A DNA stretch of 64,000 nt. It comes from CAVRTM01 sp963696105. GTDB taxonomy: Bacteria; Actinomycetota; Actinomycetes; Actinomycetales; Dermatophilaceae. Position 1 is the stretch's first letter. Each line of letters starts with the position of its first letter. Location: the NCBI GenBank assembly GCA_963696105.1, contig CAVOIP010000003.1, positions 124,001 to 188,000 on the forward strand. The letters run 5' to 3'. This document shows, piece by piece, positions 46,010-54,341 of this stretch. Made by a program: the position numbers and the translations under genes. Below the pieces are notes generated by a model. That model made no database searches, was not told the DNA's origin, and saw only the letters and a program-made list of their open reading frames with translations.

Positions 46010-47125
46010 GTGAAGGTCGCAATCCCTCGCGAAGTCAAGAACCACGAGTACCGCGTGGCCATCACGCCTTCTGGTGTGCACGAGCTGGTCAAGGCCGGGC
46101 ACGAGGTCTACGTCGAGAAGGACGCCGGGATCGGCTCCTCGATCCTCAACGAGGACTACGTCGCCGCCGGGGCCAGGATCCTCGACACCGCCGACGACGT
46201 CTGGGGCACCGGTGAGCTGATCCTCAAGGTCAAGGAGCCGATCGCCTCCGAGTACGACCGGATGCGCGAGGGCCAGACCCTCTTCACGTACCTGCACCTG
46301 GCCGCCGACGAGGCGCTCACCCAGGAGCTGGTCAAGCGCAAGGTCACCGGCATCGCCTACGAGACCGTCGAGCTGCCGGACCGGTCCCTGCCGCTGCTGG
46401 CCCCCATGTCCGAGGTCGCCGGCCGGCTCGCCCCGCAGGTCGGCGCGGCGACGCTGATGCGCGCCCAGGGTGGTCGCGGCATCCTCATGGGCGGGGTCTC
46501 GGGGGTCTACGCCGCCAAGGTCGTCGTCATCGGCGCCGGCGTCTCGGGCATGAACGCCGCCGCGATCGCGCTCGGCATGCAGGCCGAGGTGCTGCTGCTG
46601 GACCGCAACGTCGCCCGCCTGCGCCAGGCCGATGCGATCTACCAGGGCCACTGCCAGACCGTCGCGTCCAACTCCTACGAGGTCGAGCGCGCGATCATGG
46701 ACGCCGACATGGTCATCGGCGCCGTGCTGGTGCCCGGTGCCAAGGCCCCGACGCTGGTCACCAACGAGCAGGTCTCGCGGATGAAGCCCGGCTCGGTGCT
46801 GGTGGACATCTCCATCGACCAGGGCGGCTGCTTCGAGGACTCGCGGCCGACGACGCACGCCGACCCGACCTACCCGGTCCACAACTCGGTCTTCTACTGC
46901 GTCGCGAACATGCCCGGCGCGGTGCCGCACACCTCCACCTACGCGCTCACCAACGTGACCCTGCCGTACGCCGTGGAGCTCGCCAACCGCGGATGGCGCG
47001 ACGCGCTGCGCGCGGACGCTGCCCTCGCCCTCGGCCTGAACACCCACGACGGCGCGGTGACCTACGGCCCGGTGGCCGAGGCACACGGCATGCCGGCGGT
47101 GCCGGTGCTCGAGGTCCTGTCCTGA
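46010..47125 (+). CDS. ald: Alanine dehydrogenase
   Basis: This 371-residue NAD-dependent enzyme interconverts alanine with pyruvate and ammonia. The N-terminus MKVAIPREVKNHEYRVAITP is diagnostic. The catalytic His lies in YLHLAAD, the NAD-binding Rossmann loop is VVVIGAGVSGMNAAAIALGM, and SIDQGGCFEDSRPTTHADP completes the active site. GTG 46010 is preferred over TTG 46001 because TAAGGACG then has proper spacing. The stop overlaps a CTG that probably starts xerD. This gene pair order is frequent in actinobacteria. Confidence 0.94.
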   Translation: MKVAIPREVKNHEYRVAITPSGVHELVKAGHEVYVEKDAGIGSSILNEDYVAAGARILDTADDVWGTGELILKVKEPIASEYDRMREGQTLFTYLHLAADEALTQELVKRKVTGIAYETVELPDRSLPLLAPMSEVAGRLAPQVGAATLMRAQGGRGILMGGVSGVYAAKVVVIGAGVSGMNAAAIALGMQAEVLLLDRNVARLRQADAIYQGHCQTVASNSYEVERAIMDADMVIGAVLVPGAKAPTLVTNEQVSRMKPGSVLVDISIDQGGCFEDSRPTTHADPTYPVHNSVFYCVANMPGAVPHTSTYALTNVTLPYAVELANRGWRDALRADAALALGLNTHDGAVTYGPVAEAHGMPAVPVLEVLS

Positions 47126-48078
47126 GCGCAGCCGCTGCGCCCGCCGCGCACACCGTGCTCGAGCGCTCGGTCCAGGGGTGGCTGGACCACCTGCGGATCG
47201 AGCGCGGCGTGGCGGACAACACCCTCCGCTCCTACCGGCGCGACCTCGCGCGCTACCGGGAGTTCCTCGACGGCCGCGGGATCACCGATCCCGCGGCCGT
47301 CCGCGAGCCGGACGTCGCGGCGTTCCTGGCCGGTCTGCGCGAGGGGGGCGAGGAGCACCCGCCGCTGTCGGCCTCGTCGGCCGCGCGGACCCTGGTTGCG
47401 GTCCGCGGGTTCCACCGCTTCCTGGCGGTCGAGGGCGAGACCGGCACCGACCCCGCCGGTGCCGTCCGCCCGCCGAGGCCGCCGCAGCGGCTGCCCAAGG
47501 CGATCAGCGTCTCCGACGTCGAACGGCTGCTGTCGGCGGCCAGCGTGGGGGACACCCCCGCCTCGTTGCGCGACCGCGCCCTGCTGGAGGTGCTGTACGG
47601 CGCGGGCGCACGCATCAGCGAGGCGGTCCAGCTCGACGTCGACGACGTCGAGCTCGAGGACGGCAGGGGAGGGCTGCTCCGGCTGCTCGGCAAGGGGAGC
47701 AAGGAGCGCGTCGTCCCCCTGGGCAGCTTCGCCAGGGAAGCCGTCTCGGCGTACCTGGTGCGCGCCCGCCCCACCTTCGCCGCCGCCGGCGCCGGCACCC
47801 CAGCGCTGTTCCTCAACCAGCGTGGCGGCCGGCTGTCCCGGCAGAGCGCCTGGAGCGCGATCGGCGCCGCGGCAGCCCGGGCCGGGCTGGAGGGGCGGGT
47901 CAGCCCGCACACGCTGCGACACTCCTTCGCCACACACCTGCTCGACGGCGGCGCAGACGTCCGGGTGGTGCAGGAGCTGCTGGGACACGCCTCCGTCACG
48001 ACGACCCAGATCTACACGATGGTCACCGTGCAGCGGCTGCGCGAGGTCTACGCCGAGTCCCACCCCCGGGCGCGCTGA
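47122..48078 (+). CDS. xerD: Site-specific tyrosine recombinase XerD
   Basis: This 318-residue tyrosine recombinase resolves chromosome dimers at dif with XerC. An N-terminal SAM-like core-binding domain (VQGWLDHLRIERGVADNTLRSYRRDL) is followed by the catalytic domain. That domain has Arg in GAGARISEA, Lys in GKGSKERVVPLG, HTLRHSFATHLLDGGAD, GHASVTTTQIYT and the nucleophile Tyr. The start is probably CTG 47122, overlapping the ald stop as CTGA with GAGGT six bases upstream; GTG 47155 is the nearest conventional codon but has no ribosome-binding site. Confidence 0.9.
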   Translation: MSAAAAPAAHTVLERSVQGWLDHLRIERGVADNTLRSYRRDLARYREFLDGRGITDPAAVREPDVAAFLAGLREGGEEHPPLSASSAARTLVAVRGFHRFLAVEGETGTDPAGAVRPPRPPQRLPKAISVSDVERLLSAASVGDTPASLRDRALLEVLYGAGARISEAVQLDVDDVELEDGRGGLLRLLGKGSKERVVPLGSFAREAVSAYLVRARPTFAAAGAGTPALFLNQRGGRLSRQSAWSAIGAAAARAGLEGRVSPHTLRHSFATHLLDGGADVRVVQELLGHASVTTTQIYTMVTVQRLREVYAESHPRAR

Positions 48079-48125
48079 CACGCCGGCCGGGGCCCCCTGC
48101 CTTGAAGCCGTTTGCGCCCCGCGGC

Positions 48126-48131
48126 TAGGGT
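48126..48131 (+). promoter_or_regulatory. -10 element TAGGGT upstream of the parA-scpAB operon
   Basis: TAGGGT lies 58 bases before GTG 48190, giving a leader of about 50 bases with GGAGTGAAA as the ribosome-binding site. Confidence 0.45.
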
Positions 48132-48189
48132 CGACGCGATCAGCGAGAGGCTGACCGCTTTGTTCGACGGCACCTGGAGTGAAACCCCC

Positions 48190-49116
48190 GTGAGTTCAGA
48201 GGTGACCACACCCACCGACGTCACGACCGACCAGACCCACGCGCACCTGCCCGGCACGGAGACCGCCGGCACGGGGCAGGTGGGGCCGACCGGGCGCCCG
48301 ATGCCGGTCTTCCCCGACCCGCCGGCGCTCGACGGCCACGGGCCGGCCCGGGTCATCGCCATGTGCAACCAGAAGGGTGGCGTCGGCAAGACCACGACGA
48401 CGATCAACCTCGGCGCCGCGCTGGCCGAGGTCGGTCGCAGGGTCCTGCTCGTCGACTTCGATCCCCAGGGCGCCCTCTCGGTCGGGCTCGGGGTGCCGAC
48501 CCACCAGCTGGACGTCACGATCTACAACCTGCTGGTCGAGCGCGGTCACGACGTCCGCGACGTCATCCAGAGCACCCGCACGCCCGGCCTCGACATCATC
48601 CCCGCCAACATCGACCTGTCCGCGGCCGAGGTGCAGCTGGTCGGCGAGGTGGCCCGCGAGATGGTGCTCGCGCGCGTGCTCCGGCCGCTGCTGGACGACT
48701 ACGACGTCATCCTCGTGGACTGCCAGCCGTCGCTCGGCCTGCTGACGGTCAACGCCCTCACCGCCGCACACGGGGTGGTCATCCCGTTGGAGTGCGAGTT
48801 CTTCGCCATGCGCGGCGTGGCCCTGCTGGTCGAGACGATCGAGAAGATCTGCGACCGGCTCAACCCCCGCCTGACCGTCGACGGGATCCTCGCCACGATG
48901 TACGACGGCCGGACCCTGCACAGCCGCGAGGTCGTCCGCAGCGTGGTGGACCACTTCGGCGACCAGGTCTTCCACACCGTGATCAGCCGCACGGTCAAGT
49001 TCCCCGACGCCAGCCTCGCGGCAGAGCCGATCACGACCTACGCCTCGACGCACCCCGCGGCGGAGGCCTACCGGCAGCTCGCCCGCGAGCTCATCGCCCG
49101 CGGTGGGGCGGCCTGA
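48190..49116 (+). CDS. ParA-family ATPase
   Basis: This 308-residue deviant-Walker ATPase has CNQKGGVGKTTTTINLG (near residue 58) with the signature Lys, then LLVDFDPQGALSVGLG and ILVDCQPSLGLLTVNAL. A 55-residue polar N-terminal extension precedes the ATPase. It heads the parA-scpA-scpB cluster usual in actinobacteria, where it is distinct from the ParA of the parAB origin locus. A role in chromosome organisation with SMC-ScpAB is likely. GTG 48190 is chosen over upstream in-frame codons because of GGAGTGAAA. Confidence 0.88.
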   Translation: MSSEVTTPTDVTTDQTHAHLPGTETAGTGQVGPTGRPMPVFPDPPALDGHGPARVIAMCNQKGGVGKTTTTINLGAALAEVGRRVLLVDFDPQGALSVGLGVPTHQLDVTIYNLLVERGHDVRDVIQSTRTPGLDIIPANIDLSAAEVQLVGEVAREMVLARVLRPLLDDYDVILVDCQPSLGLLTVNALTAAHGVVIPLECEFFAMRGVALLVETIEKICDRLNPRLTVDGILATMYDGRTLHSREVVRSVVDHFGDQVFHTVISRTVKFPDASLAAEPITTYASTHPAAEAYRQLARELIARGGAA

Positions 49117-49121
49117 GCCCC

Positions 49122-50129
49122 ATGGCCGAGGCCGCTGCGGCCACGCTGGCCCCGACGACCGCGTCGACCCCCGCGGAGGTCGCCCTCACCCCGGGAGGGG
49201 TGATCACCCGTCGCGGCGTCAGCACCCCGTTCGAGGTGCACCTGGAGGTCTTCTCCGGGCCGTTCGACCTGCTGCTCGGCCTGATCAGCAAGCACAAGCT
49301 GGACATCACCGAGATCGCGCTGGCCCAGGTCACCGACGAGTTCATGGCGCACATCCGCGCGCACCAGGCCTCGGACACCGAGTGGGACCTCGGGCAGGCC
49401 TCCGAGTTCCTGCTCGTGGCGGCCACGCTGCTGGACATCAAGTCCGCCCGGCTGCTGCCCCAGCTCAGCCCGCAGGACGAGGAGGACCTCGCACTGATCG
49501 AGGCCCGCGACCTGCTGTTCGCCCGGCTGCTGCAGTACCGAGCGTTCAAGGACATCGCAGGCGCGTTCGCCGACCGGATGGCCACGGCCGGGCGGATGAC
49601 CGCACGCCAGGCAGGGCTTGAGCCGCGGTTCGCCGCGCTGCTGCCCGAGCTGGTCATGGGGGTCACGCCCGAGCAGCTGGCGATGATCGCCGCCCGGGCG
49701 ATGACGCCGCGCGTGGCCCCGACGGTGGGGCTGGACCACCTGCACGCGCCGGCGGTGAGCGTGCGCGAGCAGGCCGCGCTGGTCGTGCGGCTGCTGCGCC
49801 GCGAGCGGACCTGCTCGTTCCGGACGCTGGTCGCCGACGCCGACAGCACCCTCGTCATCGTCGCGCGGTTCCTCGCGCTGCTCGAGCTGTTCCGTGAGGC
49901 GGCGATCGCCTTCGACCAGGAGGAGGCGCTCGGCGAGCTGACGGTCCGCTGGACCGGCCAGGACGAGGGCGAGCTCGACGTCGGCGACGAGTTCGACGAG
50001 GCCGACGAGCCCGACCAGGCCGACGCCCCTGAGGACGCCGCTGACCGGCAGCGACAGGACCTTTCCGAGCAGATCCCGCCCGAGTCGGCGTCCCTGCCGG
50101 CGACGGAGCACCAAGGAGAGCGGACATGA
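49122..50129 (+). CDS. scpA: Segregation and condensation protein A
   Basis: This 335-residue kleisin subunit of the SMC condensin complex has FEVHLEVFSGPFDLLLGLISKHKLDITEIALAQVTDEFM in its N-terminal SMC-neck-binding region, and the C-terminal winged helix includes SFRTLVADADSTLVIVARFLALLELFRE. A 40-residue N-terminal extension and an acidic C-terminal tail are lineage-specific. ATG 49122 lies five bases after the parA stop; an in-frame CTG overlaps that stop at 49113 but is not needed. Its stop overlaps the scpB ATG. Confidence 0.93.
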   Translation: MAEAAAATLAPTTASTPAEVALTPGGVITRRGVSTPFEVHLEVFSGPFDLLLGLISKHKLDITEIALAQVTDEFMAHIRAHQASDTEWDLGQASEFLLVAATLLDIKSARLLPQLSPQDEEDLALIEARDLLFARLLQYRAFKDIAGAFADRMATAGRMTARQAGLEPRFAALLPELVMGVTPEQLAMIAARAMTPRVAPTVGLDHLHAPAVSVREQAALVVRLLRRERTCSFRTLVADADSTLVIVARFLALLELFREAAIAFDQEEALGELTVRWTGQDEGELDVGDEFDEADEPDQADAPEDAADRQRQDLSEQIPPESASLPATEHQGERT

Positions 50130-50920
50130 GCCAGACCCCGGCGCCCGAGGTGGGCGCCGTCCCCGACGGCCGCGGCGCGGTCGCCGATCCCCCCGACCGG
50201 GAGGACGCCGGACGCGACGGGGGAGTCCGGGAGGACGCCCTACCGGAGCCTGCCGTCCCGGAGCCCGCCGTACCAGAGGCTGCCGGTCCGGAGGCTGCGG
50301 CGCCGGACGTCGTCGTCGCCGAGGGGGAGGTGCCCGAGGAGCAGGTGGCGTTCGACATCAACGACTTCCCGGGCGGCGCCCGCGGGGCCATCGAGGCGGT
50401 GCTGATGGTGGTCGACGAGCCGGTGACGGAGATGTCGCTGGCCTCGGCGCTGGAGCTGCCGGTGGAGGACGTCGTCGGTCACCTGCACGCGCTCGCGGCG
50501 GACTACGACGAGGGCAACCGCGGCTTCACCGTGCGCAGCGTCGCCGGCGGCTGGCGTGTCTACAGCCGCTCCGAGTACGCCCCCGTGGTCGAGAAGTTCC
50601 TGCTCGACGGCCAGCAGGCCAAGCTCACCCAGGCCTCGCTGGAGACCCTGGCGGTCGTGGCCTACCGCCAGCCGATCTCACGCTCCCGCGTCAGCGCGGT
50701 CCGCGGAGTCAACGTGGACGGGGTCTTCCGCACCCTGCTCACCCGCGGCCTCGTCGCCGAGGTCGGCGCCGAGGACGAGAGCGGCGCGACCCTGTACGGC
50801 ACGACGCCGTACTTCCTGCAACGGCTCGGGCTCGGCAGTCTGGACGACCTGCCGGCCCTCGCCCCCTACCTACCCGAGGTTGATGTGCTCGACGAACTCG
50901 CAGAACAGGGCCGCGCATGA
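50126..50920 (+). CDS. scpB: Segregation and condensation protein B
   Basis: This 264-residue partner of ScpA has two winged-helix domains, with RGAIEAVLMVVDEPVTEMSLA, FTVRSVAGGWRVYSRSEYAP, TLAVVAYRQPISRSRVSAVRGVNVDGV and LYGTTPYFLQRLGL. The first 75 residues are an acidic Ala/Pro/Glu-rich tail, longer than in most homologues. ATG 50126 overlaps the scpA stop, and its own stop overlaps the rluB ATG. Confidence 0.94.
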   Translation: MSQTPAPEVGAVPDGRGAVADPPDREDAGRDGGVREDALPEPAVPEPAVPEAAGPEAAAPDVVVAEGEVPEEQVAFDINDFPGGARGAIEAVLMVVDEPVTEMSLASALELPVEDVVGHLHALAADYDEGNRGFTVRSVAGGWRVYSRSEYAPVVEKFLLDGQQAKLTQASLETLAVVAYRQPISRSRVSAVRGVNVDGVFRTLLTRGLVAEVGAEDESGATLYGTTPYFLQRLGLGSLDDLPALAPYLPEVDVLDELAEQGRA

Positions 50921-51906
50921 GCCCCCAGGCGCCGCGCAGCGGTGACGGCGGTCCCCGACGAGGCGGCGACGGCAGCAGCGGTGGACCGCGTCGCTCTGGC
51001 GGCGGCTCCTCCTCCCGCGGCAGCGCCCCGCAGCGGCGCTCCGGCAGCTCCCCGCGGTCCGGTGGTCCGCAGCGGTCCGGAGGGCCGCAGCGGGGCAGCA
51101 GCGGCACCACCAAGCCGAGCCAGCCGACCCGGCTTCCCGAGCGCCGGGAGCCGGTGGGGCCGCCGATCGACGTCCACGACCCGGACGGGGTGCGGCTGCA
51201 GAAGCTGCTCGCCGCCGCGGGCGTGGGCAGCCGCCGCGTCTGCGAGAACCTCATCACCGCGGGCCGGGTGGAGGTCGACGGCCACGTCGTCACCGAGCTC
51301 GGCGTGCGGATCGACCCCGACCGCCAGGTCGTGCACGTCGACGGCACCCGGGTGCAGCTGGACGAGTCACGGCTCTACCTCGCCTTCAACAAGCCGCTGG
51401 GTGTCGTCTCGACCATGAGCGACGACCTCGGCCGCCCTTCCGTGGGCGACTACGTGCTGAACCGCAAGGAGCGCCTCTTCCACGTCGGTCGCCTCGACGC
51501 CGACACCGAGGGCCTGCTGCTGCTGACCAACGACGGCGACCTCGCCCACCGGCTGCAGCACCCGTCGTACGGCGTTCCCAAGACCTACCTGGCGCAGATC
51601 CCCGGCCCGGTGCCGCGCGACATCGGCAAGACGCTCCGCGCCGGCATCGAGCTGGAGGACGGGCCGGTCAAGGTCGACTCGTTCAAGGTCGTCGACTCCG
51701 CACCGGGCAAGGCCCTGGTCGAGATCGTGCTGCACGAGGGACGCAAGCACGTCGTACGACGCCTGCTCGAGGCGGTCGGGCACCCGGTGATCACGCTGGT
51801 GCGCACCGACGTCGGCCCGATCCACCTCGGCGAGCTGCGCTCGGGCAAGATGCGCCCGCTCACCCGCGCCGAGGTCGGGCGGCTGTACGCGGCAGCCGGA
51901 CTGTGA
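50917..51906 (+). CDS. Ribosomal large-subunit pseudouridine synthase (RluB/RsuA family)
   Basis: This 329-residue protein begins with about 85 residues rich in Gly, Ser, Arg and Gln, likely an RNA-binding tail. An S4 domain (VRLQKLLAAAGVGSRRVCENLITAGRVEVDG) and the pseudouridine synthase domain follow, with the catalytic Asp in GRLDADTEGLLLLTNDGDLAHRL. This family modifies 23S (RluB) or 16S (RsuA) rRNA, and position after scpB favours RluB. ATG 50917 overlaps the scpB stop. Confidence 0.92.
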   Translation: MSPQAPRSGDGGPRRGGDGSSGGPRRSGGGSSSRGSAPQRRSGSSPRSGGPQRSGGPQRGSSGTTKPSQPTRLPERREPVGPPIDVHDPDGVRLQKLLAAAGVGSRRVCENLITAGRVEVDGHVVTELGVRIDPDRQVVHVDGTRVQLDESRLYLAFNKPLGVVSTMSDDLGRPSVGDYVLNRKERLFHVGRLDADTEGLLLLTNDGDLAHRLQHPSYGVPKTYLAQIPGPVPRDIGKTLRAGIELEDGPVKVDSFKVVDSAPGKALVEIVLHEGRKHVVRRLLEAVGHPVITLVRTDVGPIHLGELRSGKMRPLTRAEVGRLYAAAGL

Positions 51907-51930
51907 CCTCGGCCCTGCGGCGGTGGTCGG

Positions 51931-51936
51931 TACGGT
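51931..51936 (+). promoter_or_regulatory. -10 element TACGGT for the chorismate mutase gene, leaderless arrangement
   Basis: TACGGT ends seven bases before GTG 51944. Confidence 0.45.
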
Positions 51937-51943
51937 GTCCGGC

Positions 51944-52345
51944 GTGAGCGACTCGATCCCGGACCCCCTCCGTCCCGCCCCCACCGCGGTGCGGGCCGTG
52001 CGCGGCGCCATCCAGCTCGAGGCCGACGAGCGCGAGCACGTCCTGGCCTCCACGCGCGAGCTGGTCACCGCCGTGCTCGAGGCCAACGACCTGACCAAGG
52101 ACGACGTCATCTCGATCGTGTTCACCGCGACCCCGGACGTGCACAGCGAGTTCCCGGCCGTTGCGGCGCGCGAGCTGGGCATGGGCGACGTGCCGCTGAT
52201 GTGCACCCAGGAGCTGGACATCGCCGGGGCCATGCCGCTGGTGATCCGGCTGATGGCACACGTCAACACGCCGCGGGCCCGCTCCGAGGTCACGCACATC
52301 TACCTGCGCGGTGCCGCTGCGCTCCGGCGGGACCTGGCGCAGTGA
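51944..52345 (+). CDS. aroH: Chorismate mutase, AroH type
   Basis: This 133-residue trimeric chorismate mutase of the Bacillus AroH class converts chorismate to prephenate. It has AVRAVRGAIQLEADE (active-site Arg), IVFTATPDVHSEFPAVAARELG and VPLMCTQELDIAGAMPLVIRLM, followed by RARSEVTHIYLRGAAALR. GTG 51944 is chosen because the preceding -10 element leaves no room for a longer coding region. tyrA is coupled downstream by a GTGA overlap, so tyrosine synthesis is the main outlet. Confidence 0.93.
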   Translation: MSDSIPDPLRPAPTAVRAVRGAIQLEADEREHVLASTRELVTAVLEANDLTKDDVISIVFTATPDVHSEFPAVAARELGMGDVPLMCTQELDIAGAMPLVIRLMAHVNTPRARSEVTHIYLRGAAALRRDLAQ

Positions 52346-53451
52346 CCCTGCCCGCCGGGGTGCAGGTGCGCGTCGTCGGCACCGGGCTCATCGGCGCCAG
52401 CATCGGGCTGGCACTCACCCGCACGGGTGCGGTCGTCTCGCTCGAGGACCCCTCCACGACCGCGTGCGCGCTGGCGCGGGACCTCGGCGCGGGCGTGCTG
52501 GCGAGCGAGGTGGAGCAGGCGCCCGCCCTGGTGGTCGTCGCCGCGCCGCCGGACGCGGTGGCGGCGGTGGTCGTCCGCGAGCTGGCCGCGTGGCCGGAGG
52601 CGGTCGTGACCGACGTCGCGTCGGTGAAGCTGGCCGTGCTGGAGCAGGTCACGGCCCTCGGCGGGGACCTGCGGCGCTACGTGGGGTCCCATCCGATGGC
52701 CGGGCGGGAGCGCTCGGGCGCGATCGCGGCGCAGGCGGACCTGTTCGAGGGCCGCAGCTGGGTGGTCGCCCCCGGACCGGCGGCGGGGGAGGCGGCGGTC
52801 GCGGCGGTGCTCGACCTGGCGGTGGCCGTCGGCGCGGCCCCCATCCGGATGACCCCGGCCGACCACGACGCCGCGGTCGCCGCGGTCTCCCACGTGCCGC
52901 AGATCGCCGCCAGCCTGGTCGCCGCCCGGCTGCGCGAGCTGCCCGACAGCGCGGTGGCCCTGGCCGGCCAGGGGATCCGCGACGTCACGCGGATCGCGGC
53001 CAGCGACCCGATGATGTGGACCCAGATCCTCGCCGGCAACGCCCCCGCGCTGCGCACCGTGCTGGAGGAGCTGGCGGTCGACCTGGACGCGGTGCTGCAG
53101 GCCGTCCGCGCCCTGGATGCCAGCGCCCGCCAGAGCGGCGACGGGCAGGGAGCCCGCGGCGTGCTCGCCCGCGCCGTGGCCAGCGGCAACGCCGGGCACG
53201 CACGGATCCCGGGCAAGCACGGCAGCGCGCCGACGGCGTATGCGACCGTGACGGTCCTGGTCCCCGACGAGCCGGGCGCGCTGGGTCGGCTGTTCCACGA
53301 CGTCGGCGAGGCCGGGATCAACCTGGAGGACCTGCACCTCGAGCACGGCATCGGCGCGCCGGTCGGGCTGGCCGAGCTGGCCGTGCTGCCGGCGTCGGCC
53401 GAGCCGCTCACGAGCGCCCTGCTGCAGCGCGGCTGGCGCGTGCACGACTGA
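52342..53451 (+). CDS. tyrA: Prephenate dehydrogenase
   Basis: This 369-residue NAD(P)-dependent enzyme takes prephenate to 4-hydroxyphenylpyruvate. The N-terminal Rossmann loop is VVGTGLIGASIGLALTRTG, and the active-site His block is GSHPMAGRERSGAIAA. A C-terminal ACT domain (about 290-365, VTVLVPDEPGALGRLFHDVGEAGINLEDLHLEH) probably mediates feedback by tyrosine. GTG 52342 overlaps the aroH stop. The 103 bases before cmk hold that gene's promoter. Confidence 0.93.
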   Translation: MTLPAGVQVRVVGTGLIGASIGLALTRTGAVVSLEDPSTTACALARDLGAGVLASEVEQAPALVVVAAPPDAVAAVVVRELAAWPEAVVTDVASVKLAVLEQVTALGGDLRRYVGSHPMAGRERSGAIAAQADLFEGRSWVVAPGPAAGEAAVAAVLDLAVAVGAAPIRMTPADHDAAVAAVSHVPQIAASLVAARLRELPDSAVALAGQGIRDVTRIAASDPMMWTQILAGNAPALRTVLEELAVDLDAVLQAVRALDASARQSGDGQGARGVLARAVASGNAGHARIPGKHGSAPTAYATVTVLVPDEPGALGRLFHDVGEAGINLEDLHLEHGIGAPVGLAELAVLPASAEPLTSALLQRGWRVHD

Positions 53452-53542
53452 GGCAGCCGCACCGGCACCAGGCTGGGGCCCGGGCGGGTCTGGGCGGCCT
53501 GGGGGCCGTCAGGGGCGGTCAGGGCCCTCCCTCGCCAGCCAC

Positions 53543-53548
53543 TACCCT
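53543..53548 (+). promoter_or_regulatory. -10 element TACCCT for cmk, leaderless arrangement
   Basis: TACCCT ends six bases before GTG 53555. Confidence 0.45.
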
Positions 53549-53554
53549 CGTCGG

Positions 53555-54262
53555 GTGACCGAACCCGCTGCCGCCCTTGTCATCGCCATCGACGGCCCCT
53601 CGGGGTCGGGGAAGTCCAGCGTCTCGCGGGCCGTCGCCCGCACCCTGGGCCTGGCCTACCTGGACACCGGGGCGATGTACCGCGCGCTGACCTGGTGGTG
53701 CCGGCACGAGGGCGTCGACCTCGAGGACCGCGCGGCGGTCGCCGAGGCGGCGCGCCGGCTGCCGCTCACGATGGGCACCGACCCGGCTGCCCCGTCCGTG
53801 CACGTGGGAACCGAGTCCGTGGACGCCGCCATCCGGCTCACCGAGATCTCCGAGTCCGTGTCGAAGGTCGCGACCAACCTGGAGGTTCGCGCCGAGCTGC
53901 TGCAGCGCCAGCGCGACCTCATCGCCGACCGCTCCGCCACCGTCGGCGGTGTCGTGGCCGAGGGCCGTGACATCACCACGGTCGTGGCCCCGGACGCCGA
54001 CGTGCGGATCCTCCTCGTCGCGAGCGAGGAGGCACGCCTGGCCCGCCGCGCCAAGGAGCTGCACGGGGAGGCGCACGACGCGGCCGTCGACGCGACCCGC
54101 GACCAGGTCGTCCGCCGCGACCGCGACGACTCCGCGGTCTCGCAGTTCATGCAGGCCGCGCCCGGCGTCGACACGGTGGACACCTCCGACCTGGACTTCG
54201 AGCAGTCCGTGCAGGCCGTGCTCGACGTGGTCGCCGAGCGGGCCGGGCGCGTGCGGGCCTGA
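53555..54262 (+). CDS. cmk: Cytidylate kinase
   Basis: This 235-residue P-loop kinase phosphorylates CMP and dCMP. The P-loop is IDGPSGSGKSSVSR (near residue 13), LAYLDTGAMYRALTW forms the CMP-binding region, and VAEGRDITTVVAPDADVRILL and ARRAKEL complete the NMP-binding and lid regions. It lies between tyrA and der, the usual actinobacterial order, and has its own leaderless-type promoter. Confidence 0.95.
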   Translation: MTEPAAALVIAIDGPSGSGKSSVSRAVARTLGLAYLDTGAMYRALTWWCRHEGVDLEDRAAVAEAARRLPLTMGTDPAAPSVHVGTESVDAAIRLTEISESVSKVATNLEVRAELLQRQRDLIADRSATVGGVVAEGRDITTVVAPDADVRILLVASEEARLARRAKELHGEAHDAAVDATRDQVVRRDRDDSAVSQFMQAAPGVDTVDTSDLDFEQSVQAVLDVVAERAGRVRA

Positions 54263-54341
54263 GCCGGACGAGGCACCACCGAAAGTGCGAGACAATGGAC
54301 GTTGATCCCGCACCACCTCCACCTGCCGAAGGACCCCTGCC

